From NCBI GenBank assembly GCA_026416355.1, contig JAOAFH010000063.1:1-13296 (forward strand): a DNA stretch of 13,296 nucleotides, given 5' to 3'. The position numbers were made by a program, and so were the translations under genes. The notes beneath the pieces were generated by a model, which had not been told where the DNA came from, did no database searches, and worked only from the letters and a program-made list of their open reading frames with translations. Below, piece after piece: positions 7,562 through 13,296 of this stretch. Source of the stretch: Clostridiales bacterium. Its GTDB lineage: Bacteria; Bacillota; Clostridia; Clostridiales; Caloramatoraceae. How positions within the stretch are numbered: the first letter of the stretch is position 1; each line of letters starts with the position of its first letter.

Positions 7562-7587
7562 GGGACATGGCTTGTCCCTATGGACAA
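7562..7587 (+). promoter_or_regulatory. CggR-like half operator / overlapping hairpins in the pfkA leader
   Basis: GGGACA (7562-7567), a 5-nt gap and TGTCCC (7573-7578) form a palindrome. Read as T-GGGAC-N6-TGTC it matches one half of the known CggR operator (CGGGAC-N6-TGTC) at every fixed position except the first C. TTGTCC (7572-7577) also pairs with GGACAA (7582-7587) across CTAT, so two mutually exclusive RNA hairpins share the middle arm. The block ends 3 nt before the pfkA ribosome binding site AAGGAGGT (7591-7598). Either DNA binding by a glycolytic repressor or control at the RNA level is possible. Confidence 0.5.
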
Positions 7588-7605
7588 ATTAAGGAGGTAG
7601 TAAAA

Positions 7606-8574
7606 ATGAGAACAATAGGAGTTTTAACAAGTGGTGGAGACGCACCAGGTATGAACGCTGCAATTCGTGCAGTTGTTAGAGCAGGTATAGCAAATGGAAT
7701 CAGAGTAATGGGTATACAAAGAGGATACAGTGGACTTATGAATGGAGAAATATTTGAAATGACTAGATCAAGCGTTTCAGATATTATCCAAAGAGGTGGA
7801 ACAATTCTAAAGTCAGCTAGAAGTACAGAATTTAGAACTCCAGAAGGAAGAAAGAAGGCATATAACGTACTTAAGGTATTTGGAATAGAAGGACTTGTTG
7901 TAATTGGTGGAGACGGTTCATTTACAGGAGCTAAGCTTTTATCAGATGAATGGGATATCAAAACAGTAGGTATTCCAGGAACAATTGACAATGACCTTGC
8001 ATATACAGACTACACAATAGGATTTGATACAGCAGTTAATACTGTTTTAGACGCAATAAACAAGCTAAGAGATACATCAACTTCACACGAAAGAGTTAGC
8101 GTTGTTGAAGTTATGGGAAGAAACTGTGGAGACATTGCTTTATATGCAGGACTTGCAGGTGGAGCAGAAAGCATAATAATTCCTGAACAAGATTATAATT
8201 TTGATGAACTTTGCAAAACTATAATTGAGGGTAAAGTTAAAGGAAAGCTACACAACCTAATTCTACTTGCTGAAGGTATAGGTGGAGCAGAAGATCTAGC
8301 AAAGAAGATAGAAGAAGTTACAGGAATTGAATCAAGAGCAACAGTTCTTGGACACATCCAAAGAGGTGGAAGCCCAACAGCGTTTGATAGACTTCTTGCA
8401 TCAAGACTTGGAGCAAGAGCAGTTGAACTTCTTCTTGAAGGAAAATCAAAGAGAGTTGTTGGTATTAGAGACAACAAGATTGTTGACTATGATATAACAG
8501 AAGCTCTACAAATGCCAAAGCAATTAGAAACTAACAATGAGCTATATGAATTAGCTAAAATATTAGGATATTAA
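7606..8574 (+). CDS. pfkA: ATP-dependent 6-phosphofructokinase
   Basis: PfkA phosphorylates fructose 6-phosphate to fructose 1,6-bisphosphate, the committed and allosterically controlled step of glycolysis in the cytoplasm. From ATG 7606 it has 322 residues, the usual bacterial size. Nucleotide-binding motifs are TSGGDAPGMNAAIR near the N-terminus and GGDGS at 101-105. Glycine at 104 and glycine before TIDND (PGTIDND, 124-130; catalytic D128) mark an ATP enzyme, since pyrophosphate-dependent enzymes carry Asp and Lys there. MGRNCGDIA and HIQRGGSPTAFDR (sugar-phosphate side) are intact. The consensus site AAGGAGGT (7591-7598) sets the start; an upstream in-frame ATG at 7567 lies within the palindrome and would put this site inside the gene. 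pyk follows after 16 nt. Codon use (many AAG, AAC and GAC alongside AGA) suggests high expression. Confidence 0.97.
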   Translation: MRTIGVLTSGGDAPGMNAAIRAVVRAGIANGIRVMGIQRGYSGLMNGEIFEMTRSSVSDIIQRGGTILKSARSTEFRTPEGRKKAYNVLKVFGIEGLVVIGGDGSFTGAKLLSDEWDIKTVGIPGTIDNDLAYTDYTIGFDTAVNTVLDAINKLRDTSTSHERVSVVEVMGRNCGDIALYAGLAGGAESIIIPEQDYNFDELCKTIIEGKVKGKLHNLILLAEGIGGAEDLAKKIEEVTGIESRATVLGHIQRGGSPTAFDRLLASRLGARAVELLLEGKSKRVVGIRDNKIVDYDITEALQMPKQLETNNELYELAKILGY

Positions 8575-8590
8575 TTGAAGGAGTGAAATT

Positions 8591-10345
8591 ATGAGAAAGA
8601 CAAAGATAGTTTGTACTATTGGGCCTGCTAGCGAAAACGAAGAAATTCTTAGAAAACTTATTGAAAATGGAATGAATGTTGCAAGATTAAACTTCTCACA
8701 TGGTTCACATGAAGAACATGGTGCAAGAATTGAAACTCTAAAGAAGATTAGAAAAGAATTAAATAAGCCTGTTGCTATTTTACTTGATACAAAGGGACCA
8801 GAAATAAGAACTGGTATATTCAAAGATAAGAAGGTTGAGCTTGTTGAAGGACAAAGCTTTATAATAACAACTAGACAAGTTGAAGGAGACAACACAATTT
8901 GTTCAGTTTCATATGAAAAACTACATGAAGATGTTAAGCCTGGAGATACAATACTAATAGATGACGGTCTTGTTGGACTTAGAGTTGAAAAGATAGAAGG
9001 ACAAGATATTCACTGTACAGTACAAAACAGTGGACCTGTTAGCAACTACAAGGGAGTTAACGTTCCAAATGTTAAGATAAATCTTCCAGCTTTAACTGAA
9101 AAGGATATAGCAGACCTTAAGTTTGGTATTGAACAAGGTGTAGATATAATAGCTGCATCATTCGTTAGAAAGCCTCAAGACGTTATAGCTATAAGAAAGG
9201 TTCTTGAAAAGAATGGTGGAGAAGGAATACTAATAATATCAAAGATAGAAAACCAAGAAGGTGTTGACAACGTTGACGAAATCTTAAAGCTATCAGATGG
9301 TATAATGGTAGCAAGAGGAGACCTTGGTGTTGAAATTCCAACAGAAGAAGTTCCACTAGTTCAAAAGATGATAATAGAAAAGTGTAACAAGGCTGGAAAG
9401 CCAGTTATAACAGCTACACAAATGCTTGACTCAATGATGAGAAACCCAAGACCAACAAGAGCAGAAGCAAGTGACGTTGCAAATGCAATATTTGACGGAA
9501 CAGATGCTATAATGCTAAGTGGTGAAACTGCAAATGGTAAGTATCCAATCGAAGCTGTTTCAACAATGGCTAGAATTGCTGAAAAGGCAGAAAGCGGACT
9601 TAACTACCAAGCTATACTTGAAAAGAGAAGAGCATACCACAAAAATTCAGTTCCAGATGCAATAAGCTTAGCTACTGTTACAGCTGCAGCTGAACTTAAC
9701 GCTTCAGCAGTTATTACTGCAACTCAATCAGGAAGCACAGCTAAGATGGTATCAAAGTATAGACCAAAGTGCCCAATTATAGCTGCAACTCCAAACGAAG
9801 CTACAGCTAGAAAGCTTGCTCTTTCATGGGGTGTATATCCAATAATAACTGACAAGATGGAAACAACTGATGAAGTTATGGAAAAGTCAGTTAACGAAGC
9901 TCTAAACCATGGATTTGTTAAGAAGGGTGACCTAGTTGTTATTGCAGCAGGTGTTCCAGTTGGATATACAGGAACAACTAACCTAATGAAGGTACATATT
10001 GTTGGAGATGTTCTTGTTAAAGGAAAGGGAATGGGTAACTCAACATATGGAACAGCATGTGTAGTTACTGATATGTCAAAGCTTGAAGAACAACTAAACG
10101 AAGGAGATATTCTAGTTGTTAGAAATATAGAAAAAGAACAACTTCCAGTTATCATGGATAGAGTAAGTGGTGTAGTTGCTGAAGAAGGAGGACTTACATC
10201 ACACGTTGCAGTAGAATGCATCAACATGGGAATTCCTGTTATAGTTGCTGCAGAAGGTGCAACAGAAATAATTAAGTCAGGAACACTTATAACTATAGAT
10301 CCAAGAAATGGTATGGTTTATAGTGGAAAGGCTAATATAATATAA
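8591..10345 (+). CDS. pyk: Pyruvate kinase with C-terminal PEP-utiliser domain
   Basis: Pyruvate kinase converts phosphoenolpyruvate and ADP to pyruvate and ATP, the last step of glycolysis. The 584-residue chain has the classic barrel and lid (about 1-350) with DTKGPEIRTG at 66-75, MVARGDLGVEIP and the ITATQMLDSM/NPRPTRAE signature. Glu71 (equivalent to Glu117 of muscle enzyme) predicts K+ dependence. The allosteric C domain (about 355-475) is followed by an extra domain (about 490-584) like the phosphohistidine domain of PPDK and EI. It contains GGLTSHVAV with H538, as in Geobacillus pyruvate kinase, where its role is unclear. AAGGAG (8578-8583) serves ATG 8591, and no terminator separates it from pfkA, so the two form an operon. 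Lysine is mostly AAG here, unlike in dnaE or whiA, as expected for a highly expressed gene. Confidence 0.97.
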   Translation: MRKTKIVCTIGPASENEEILRKLIENGMNVARLNFSHGSHEEHGARIETLKKIRKELNKPVAILLDTKGPEIRTGIFKDKKVELVEGQSFIITTRQVEGDNTICSVSYEKLHEDVKPGDTILIDDGLVGLRVEKIEGQDIHCTVQNSGPVSNYKGVNVPNVKINLPALTEKDIADLKFGIEQGVDIIAASFVRKPQDVIAIRKVLEKNGGEGILIISKIENQEGVDNVDEILKLSDGIMVARGDLGVEIPTEEVPLVQKMIIEKCNKAGKPVITATQMLDSMMRNPRPTRAEASDVANAIFDGTDAIMLSGETANGKYPIEAVSTMARIAEKAESGLNYQAILEKRRAYHKNSVPDAISLATVTAAAELNASAVITATQSGSTAKMVSKYRPKCPIIAATPNEATARKLALSWGVYPIITDKMETTDEVMEKSVNEALNHGFVKKGDLVVIAAGVPVGYTGTTNLMKVHIVGDVLVKGKGMGNSTYGTACVVTDMSKLEEQLNEGDILVVRNIEKEQLPVIMDRVSGVVAEEGGLTSHVAVECINMGIPVIVAAEGATEIIKSGTLITIDPRNGMVYSGKANII

Positions 10346-10357
10346 TTAAGTAAAAAT

Positions 10358-10387
10358 CAAGATAGGCTAATATTTTAGCCTATCTTG
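10358..10387 (+). terminator. Strong hairpin behind pyk, without T run
   Basis: CAAGATAGGCTAA (10358-10370) pairs perfectly over 13 bp with its complement at 10375-10387, leaving a 4-nt loop. The tail (CTATAAGTTT) has no real T run, so it is more likely an RNA 3'-end stabiliser or an aid to the terminator that follows. Confidence 0.6.
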
Positions 10388-10405
10388 CTATAAGTTTACC
10401 TCCTT

Positions 10406-10430
10406 AAGCCCTTTTTAAAGGGCTTTTTTT
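10406..10430 (+). terminator. Intrinsic terminator of the pfkA-pyk operon
   Basis: AAGCCCTT (10406-10413) pairs with AAGGGCTT (10418-10425) around a 4-nt loop and runs into seven T (10424-10430). It ends the glycolytic operon about 80 nt after the pyk stop. Confidence 0.9.
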
Positions 10431-10434
10431 AGTA

Positions 10435-10440
10435 TATAAT
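10435..10440 (+). promoter_or_regulatory. Candidate -10 box for the aldo/keto reductase gene
   Basis: A perfect TATAAT stands 5 nt behind the pyk terminator and 21 nt before the ATG. The -35 region at 17 nt (TTTTTA, 10412-10417) is poor and lies in the terminator stem. The leader would be only about 15 nt, just enough for AAAGGGGG (10447-10454). Confidence 0.35.
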
Positions 10441-10461
10441 AAACCTAAAGGGGGTAATGCA

Positions 10462-11466
10462 ATGGAAAAAAGAAGATTAGGTAAAACAAATTTAATGGTA
10501 TCAGAAATAGGCTTTGGTGGAATTCCAATTCAAAGAATTTCAAAGGAAGAGTCAAGGGAACTTATTAGATTTTCAATAGAGAATGGTATGAACTTTATTG
10601 ATACAGCAAGGGGATATACTATAAGTGAAGAGTATATAGGATATGCCATAGAAGATATAAGGGATAAAGTTATAATTGCAACAAAATCTATGGCAAGGGA
10701 CAAAATTTCAATGGAAAAGGACATTGAAATAAGTCTTAGTAATTTGAAAACTAACTATATTGACATTTATCAGCTACATAATATTAAAGATGAAGAAACA
10801 CTAAAACATGTTATGTCAGATGAAGGGGCATTAAAGGCATTACTTGATGCTAAAAAGCAAGGAAAAATTGGCCATATAGGAATTACTTCACATAGCCTAG
10901 ATTTACTTGAAAAAGCCATAGAGTATGATGTATTTGAAATAATAATGTATCCATATAACATAGTTGAAGACCAAGCAACAAATTTATTTGAGAAGGCTTT
11001 TAAAAAGGATATAGGAATAATAGTTATGAAACCACTTGCAGGTGGAGCATTAGATGATGCAACATTGGCACTTTCATATATACTAAACAACAAAAACATT
11101 TCAACTGTAATACCTGGAATGGACAGTAAGAATCAAGTTATAGAAAACGTTGAAGCTGCAAGTGTAGAGTTTGATGAAGAAAAACAAAATAAATGTAAAG
11201 AGATAAAAAAATTATATACAGAAAGTTTTTGTAGAAGATGTGGATATTGTCTGCCATGCCCACAGGGTATAGATATTCCTTTTTCATTTATTTTAAAGGG
11301 ATATTATGATAGATACAATTTAAAGGATTGGGCAATAGATAGGTATAAGGGAATGCAAAAGCATGCAAGTGATTGTATAAAATGTGGTCTATGTGAAACA
11401 AAATGCCCATATAGCCTAAAAATAAGAAAAATGTTAGAAGATGTGGTTGAAACTTTTGGATTTTGA
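10462..11466 (+). CDS. Aldo/keto reductase with C-terminal 4Fe-4S ferredoxin-like domain
   Basis: A 334-residue oxidoreductase of the aldo/keto reductase superfamily. The catalytic tetrad is complete: D47 and Y52 in FIDTARGY, K75 in IIATKS and H106 in YQLHNI. The barrel runs to about residue 245. The tail carries eight cysteines in two ferredoxin-like motifs: C257, C260, C263 and C266 (CRRCGYCLPCP), and C305, C308, C311 and C315 (CIKCGLCETKCP). Such AKR/4Fe-4S fusions are common in anaerobes and presumably exchange electrons with ferredoxin or a partner as well as NAD(P)H. The substrate cannot be told from sequence. The spacing of the first motif (C-x2-C-x2-C-x2-C-P) is slightly shorter than a standard ferredoxin motif. 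The gene is flanked by terminators on both sides and so is monocistronic. AAAGGGGG (10447-10454) serves ATG 10462. Confidence 0.92.
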   Translation: MEKRRLGKTNLMVSEIGFGGIPIQRISKEESRELIRFSIENGMNFIDTARGYTISEEYIGYAIEDIRDKVIIATKSMARDKISMEKDIEISLSNLKTNYIDIYQLHNIKDEETLKHVMSDEGALKALLDAKKQGKIGHIGITSHSLDLLEKAIEYDVFEIIMYPYNIVEDQATNLFEKAFKKDIGIIVMKPLAGGALDDATLALSYILNNKNISTVIPGMDSKNQVIENVEAASVEFDEEKQNKCKEIKKLYTESFCRRCGYCLPCPQGIDIPFSFILKGYYDRYNLKDWAIDRYKGMQKHASDCIKCGLCETKCPYSLKIRKMLEDVVETFGF

Positions 11467-11474
11467 TGTATAAT
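11447..11474 (+). promoter_or_regulatory. Promoter-like sequence at the 3' end of the reductase gene
   Basis: TTGAAA (11447-11452), a 16-nt spacer and TATAAT (11469-11474) overlap the last codons of the aldo/keto reductase gene. The match is better than that of the promoters assigned to the flanking genes. It would start RNA near 11481, with no ORF before the terminator at 11537-11561. Confidence 0.4.
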
Positions 11475-11480
11475 TAATAT

Positions 11481-11561
11481 TTTAGATGCTAATAATTAAA
11501 ATAGAAATATAGCGGGGGCTTAATTCTACACCTTTTCACACCTTTATGGTGTGTTTTTTTT
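11481..11561 (+). ncRNA. Possible short RNA of about 80 nt between promoter and terminator
   Basis: The stretch between the promoter-like site and a strong intrinsic terminator has no coding frame. It contains an isolated GC-rich patch, AGCGGGGGCT (11511-11520), in otherwise AT-rich sequence. It looks like a ribosome binding site, but no ATG, GTG or TTG follows at a usable distance. It may be an independent small RNA or simply the 3' UTR of the reductase mRNA. Confidence 0.25.
11537..11561 (+). terminator. Intrinsic terminator after the aldo/keto reductase gene
   Basis: CACACC (11537-11542) and GGTGTG (11548-11553) pair around TTTAT, and eight T follow directly (11554-11561). This is a textbook rho-independent terminator. 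Confidence 0.9.
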
Positions 11562-11565
11562 GTAG

Positions 11566-11571
11566 TATAAT
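11566..11571 (+). promoter_or_regulatory. Candidate -10 box for the RNA methyltransferase gene
   Basis: A perfect TATAAT sits 4 nt behind the terminator T run and 30 nt before the ATG. The -35 at 17 nt (TTTATG) is weak. This repeats the arrangement seen before two other genes here, with a -10 box directly behind an upstream terminator. Confidence 0.4.
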
Positions 11572-11601
11572 GTAGTATTGTAGAATATTTAAGGATAGGT
11601 G

Positions 11602-12990
11602 ATGAACTTGAAGAATGTACCAGTAGAAAAAAACAAAGATTACATAGTTAACATAACAGGAATGGGGTTTCAAGGTGAAGGTGTTGGTAAAATAGATGAT
11701 TACACATTATTTATAGAGGGTGCTATTGAAGGGGAAGAAGCAAAGGTTAAGGTTGTTAAAGCTCAAAAGAACTATGGATTTGGTAAACTTCTTGAGGTAA
11801 CTAAGTCATCTAAGTTTAGAGTTGAGCCTATTTGTCCTGTATTTAAAAGATGTGGAGGATGCCAAATACAACACATAAGCTATGAAGGACAGCTTGATTT
11901 TAAGAAAAAAAGAGTAATGGATTGCATTGAAAGAATAGGAAAGCTAGAAGGGGTATTAATTCACGATACCCTTGGAATGCAAAATCCATATAGATATAGA
12001 AATAAAGTACAGCTTCCTATTGGAGAAATAAATAAAGAGGTTGTAATAGGTTTTTATGCCCAAAGAAGCCACGATATTATCGACATAGATACATGTTATA
12101 TACAAGATGAAGTGGCAGATAAGGTTGTTCATATTACAAAAGAATGGATAAATAAATATAAAATATCTACATACAATGAGGAAACTAAAAAAGGCCTTTT
12201 AAGACATATAATGATTAGAAAAGGGTTTAAAACTGGAGATATAATGGTTGTTCTAGTTTCAAAGGACAAAAATGTACCTAATCTTAATTATTTTATAGAA
12301 AAAATTAAAGACGAAATAGATAACGTAAAGAGCATAGTACTTAACATCAATCCAAAGGATACAAATGTTATACTAGGAGAAGAGTGCATTGTTCTTTATG
12401 GAGAAGATCATATAAAAGACTATATAGGTAATTTTAGATTTAATATATCTCCTCTTTCCTTTTTTCAAGTAAATCCTGTTCAAACTGAAGTTTTATATAA
12501 TAAAGCACTAGAGTATGCAGACCTTACAGGTGAAGAGGTCGTTTTTGATGCATATTGTGGAACAGGAACAATATCGCTATTTTTAGCACAAAAGGCTAAA
12601 AAGGTGTATGGAGTTGAAATTGTTCCTCAGGCTATTGAAAATGCAAAGGAAAATGCAAAACAAAATAATGTAGAAAATGTTGAATTTATTGTTGGTGAGT
12701 CAGAAACTGTAATACCTAAATTAATAGAGGAAGGAATAAAAGCAGATGTAATTGTGGTTGACCCACCAAGAAAGGGATGCGAGAAATCTCTTCTTGAGGC
12801 TATTGCAAAGAGTAGCCCAAAGAGGATTGTTTATGTTTCATGTGACCCTGCAACACTTGCAAGGGATTTAGCAATACTAGACGAATTAGGATACAAAACA
12901 AAAGAAGTTCAACCAGTTGATATGTTTCCACAAACTGCACACGTTGAGTGTGTTGCACTTATTGAAAACTACCATCTAAATCACATATAG
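11602..12990 (+). CDS. rlmCD: TRAM-domain RNA uracil-C5 methyltransferase (RlmCD/RumA type)
   Basis: The enzyme transfers a methyl group from S-adenosylmethionine to C5 of a uridine, most likely in 23S rRNA. In B. subtilis the single enzyme RlmCD does U747 and U1939, but the target here is inferred. The 462-residue chain starts with a TRAM domain (about 10-70). A 4Fe-4S site follows: C78, C84, C87 (CPVFKRCGGC) and C165 (DTCYIQD). The SAM-binding motif DAYCGTGT is at 316-323, DPPRKGC begins at D387, the catalytic nucleophile is C414 in VSCDPATLARD, and the general base is E449 in HVEC. All key residues are present. AAGGA (11591-11595) with 6-nt spacing supports ATG 11602; GTG 11599 or TTG 11608 are possible. 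The gene stands alone between terminators. Confidence 0.93.
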   Translation: MNLKNVPVEKNKDYIVNITGMGFQGEGVGKIDDYTLFIEGAIEGEEAKVKVVKAQKNYGFGKLLEVTKSSKFRVEPICPVFKRCGGCQIQHISYEGQLDFKKKRVMDCIERIGKLEGVLIHDTLGMQNPYRYRNKVQLPIGEINKEVVIGFYAQRSHDIIDIDTCYIQDEVADKVVHITKEWINKYKISTYNEETKKGLLRHIMIRKGFKTGDIMVVLVSKDKNVPNLNYFIEKIKDEIDNVKSIVLNINPKDTNVILGEECIVLYGEDHIKDYIGNFRFNISPLSFFQVNPVQTEVLYNKALEYADLTGEEVVFDAYCGTGTISLFLAQKAKKVYGVEIVPQAIENAKENAKQNNVENVEFIVGESETVIPKLIEEGIKADVIVVDPPRKGCEKSLLEAIAKSSPKRIVYVSCDPATLARDLAILDELGYKTKEVQPVDMFPQTAHVECVALIENYHLNHI

Positions 12991-13043
12991 ATTGTAAGAG
13001 TAAATGATTTTAGCAATTTTAATTTTTGATATGATATTAGTTT

Positions 13044-13098
13044 ATAAAATAGCCTAAATAAATGTTATTTATTGAGAACATTGTTTAGGCTATTTTAT
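13044..13098 (+). terminator. Long hairpin after the RNA methyltransferase gene
   Basis: Bases 13044-13058 pair perfectly over 15 bp with 13084-13098 (core AAAATAGCCTAAA/TTTAGGCTATTTT). Beyond a small bulge, AATGTT (13061-13066) pairs with AACATT (13077-13082) and leaves a 10-nt loop. The T/A-rich outer arms give a TTTTATTT tail on the plus strand and TTTTAT on the minus strand, so it could end transcription from both sides. Confidence 0.65.
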
Positions 13099-13226
13099 TT
13101 ATGTTAAATATTGAATTATAAACATATCAACTTGAAATACTAAATATGATACAAGAATAAAATACTAATAATTCGTAAGCGTCAAAAATTTAGCGTCTAC
13201 AATTTTTCTAAAAATGGCATTAAAAT
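13099..13226. other. AT-rich spacer between convergent genes, no gene seen
   Basis: About 130 nt of very AT-rich sequence without a coding frame that has a ribosome binding site on either strand. The only structure is a direct repeat of AGCGTC at 13178-13183 and 13192-13197, 14 nt apart. I recognise no RNA motif or promoter here. Confidence 0.5.
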
Positions 13227-13258
13227 ATCCTAGTAAGGCAAAAGAGCTTTACTAGGAT
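13227..13258 (-). terminator. Hairpin terminator of the convergent minus-strand gene
   Basis: ATCCTAGTAA (13227-13236) pairs with TTACTAGGAT (13249-13258). Three more pairs, including one G-T, close the stem on a 6-nt loop. On the minus strand it follows a stop codon by 4 nt and is followed by ATATTTTAA, a modest T run. Confidence 0.65.
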
Positions 13259-13262
13259 TAAT

Positions 13263-13296
13263 TTATTTCTTATCTTTAATTTTCATATCTTCAGGT
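13263..13296 (-). CDS. C-terminal end of a minus-strand gene, cut by the window edge
   Basis: Reading the minus strand from the window edge, only one frame is open: P-E-D-M-K-I-K-D-K-K followed by TAA (13265-13263). The other two frames meet a stop within four codons. A hairpin directly behind this stop supports a real gene end converging on the methyltransferase gene. A lysine-rich, charged tail is all that is visible; the product cannot be named. Confidence 0.5.
   Translation of the reverse strand, partial: PEDMKIKDKK

Noticed and set aside
7567..7605. Upstream ATG start for pfkA at 7567
   Set aside because: It adds 13 residues unlike any PfkA N-terminus and covers the consensus ribosome binding site; it lies in the palindrome.
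9724..10227. Long open frame on the minus strand opposite pyk (and a similar one at 7578-7991 opposite pfkA)
   Set aside because: Both lie fully inside well-conserved enzyme genes, have serine/proline/threonine-rich nonsense composition and no ribosome binding site.
11511..11520. AGCGGGGGCT as ribosome binding site of a small ORF
   Set aside because: No ATG, GTG or TTG follows within usable distance before the terminator.
1..13296. A novel defence, mobile or biosynthetic system
   Set aside because: All complete genes but the 65-residue ORF fall in well-known housekeeping families; no clustered unknown genes, repeats arrays or toxin-antitoxin pairs are visible.

Overview
The window is AT-rich DNA from a low-GC Bacillota bacterium, most likely a clostridium (Clostridiaceae-like). 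The evidence is the strong preference for A/T-ending codons, AGA for arginine, GGAGG-type ribosome binding sites, many intrinsic terminators, and the gene order yvcK - whiA - HTH/DRTGG/CBS protein - dnaE - small ORF - pfkA - pyk, which is familiar from clostridial chromosomes. It is core chromosome: I see no mobile element, CRISPR array, tRNA or rRNA. Bases 1-19 are not genomic; they match the Nextera (Tn5 mosaic end) sequencing adapter exactly, so the left edge is probably an untrimmed contig end.

Layout. (1) 20-2342: yvcK (glmR) and whiA, close together and on the same strand, perhaps preceded by the last codons of rapZ, and closed by a terminator overlapping the whiA stop codon. (2) 2345-7241: a ytoI-like HTH/DRTGG/CBS/hot-dog protein and dnaE, translationally coupled. 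(3) 7187-10430: a dense regulatory region, a 65-residue conserved-looking protein, then pfkA and pyk, ending in two tandem hairpins. (4) 10435-11561: a monocistronic aldo/keto reductase with two C-terminal 4Fe-4S motifs, followed by a possible short RNA and a terminator. (5) 11566-13098: an RlmCD/TrmA-type RNA uracil methyltransferase with its own terminator hairpin. (6) 13099-13296: AT-rich spacer and the 3' end of a convergent minus-strand gene with its own terminator hairpin.

How the genes fit together. yvcK/whiA link carbon status, envelope synthesis and division; dnaE is a replicative polymerase; pfkA and pyk are the two irreversible control steps of glycolysis and appear to be co-transcribed and adapted for high expression. 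The most interesting non-coding signal is in block 3. The palindrome GGGACA/TGTCCC occurs twice upstream of pfkA, once straddling the -10 box of a near-consensus promoter directly behind dnaE and once just before the pfkA ribosome binding site. The two copies have inner spacings of 15 and 5 nt, a difference of about one helical turn. The second copy matches half of the known CggR glycolytic repressor operator (CGGGAC-N6-TGTC) at all but one position. I did not find a novel multi-gene system; the genes themselves are ordinary housekeeping genes.
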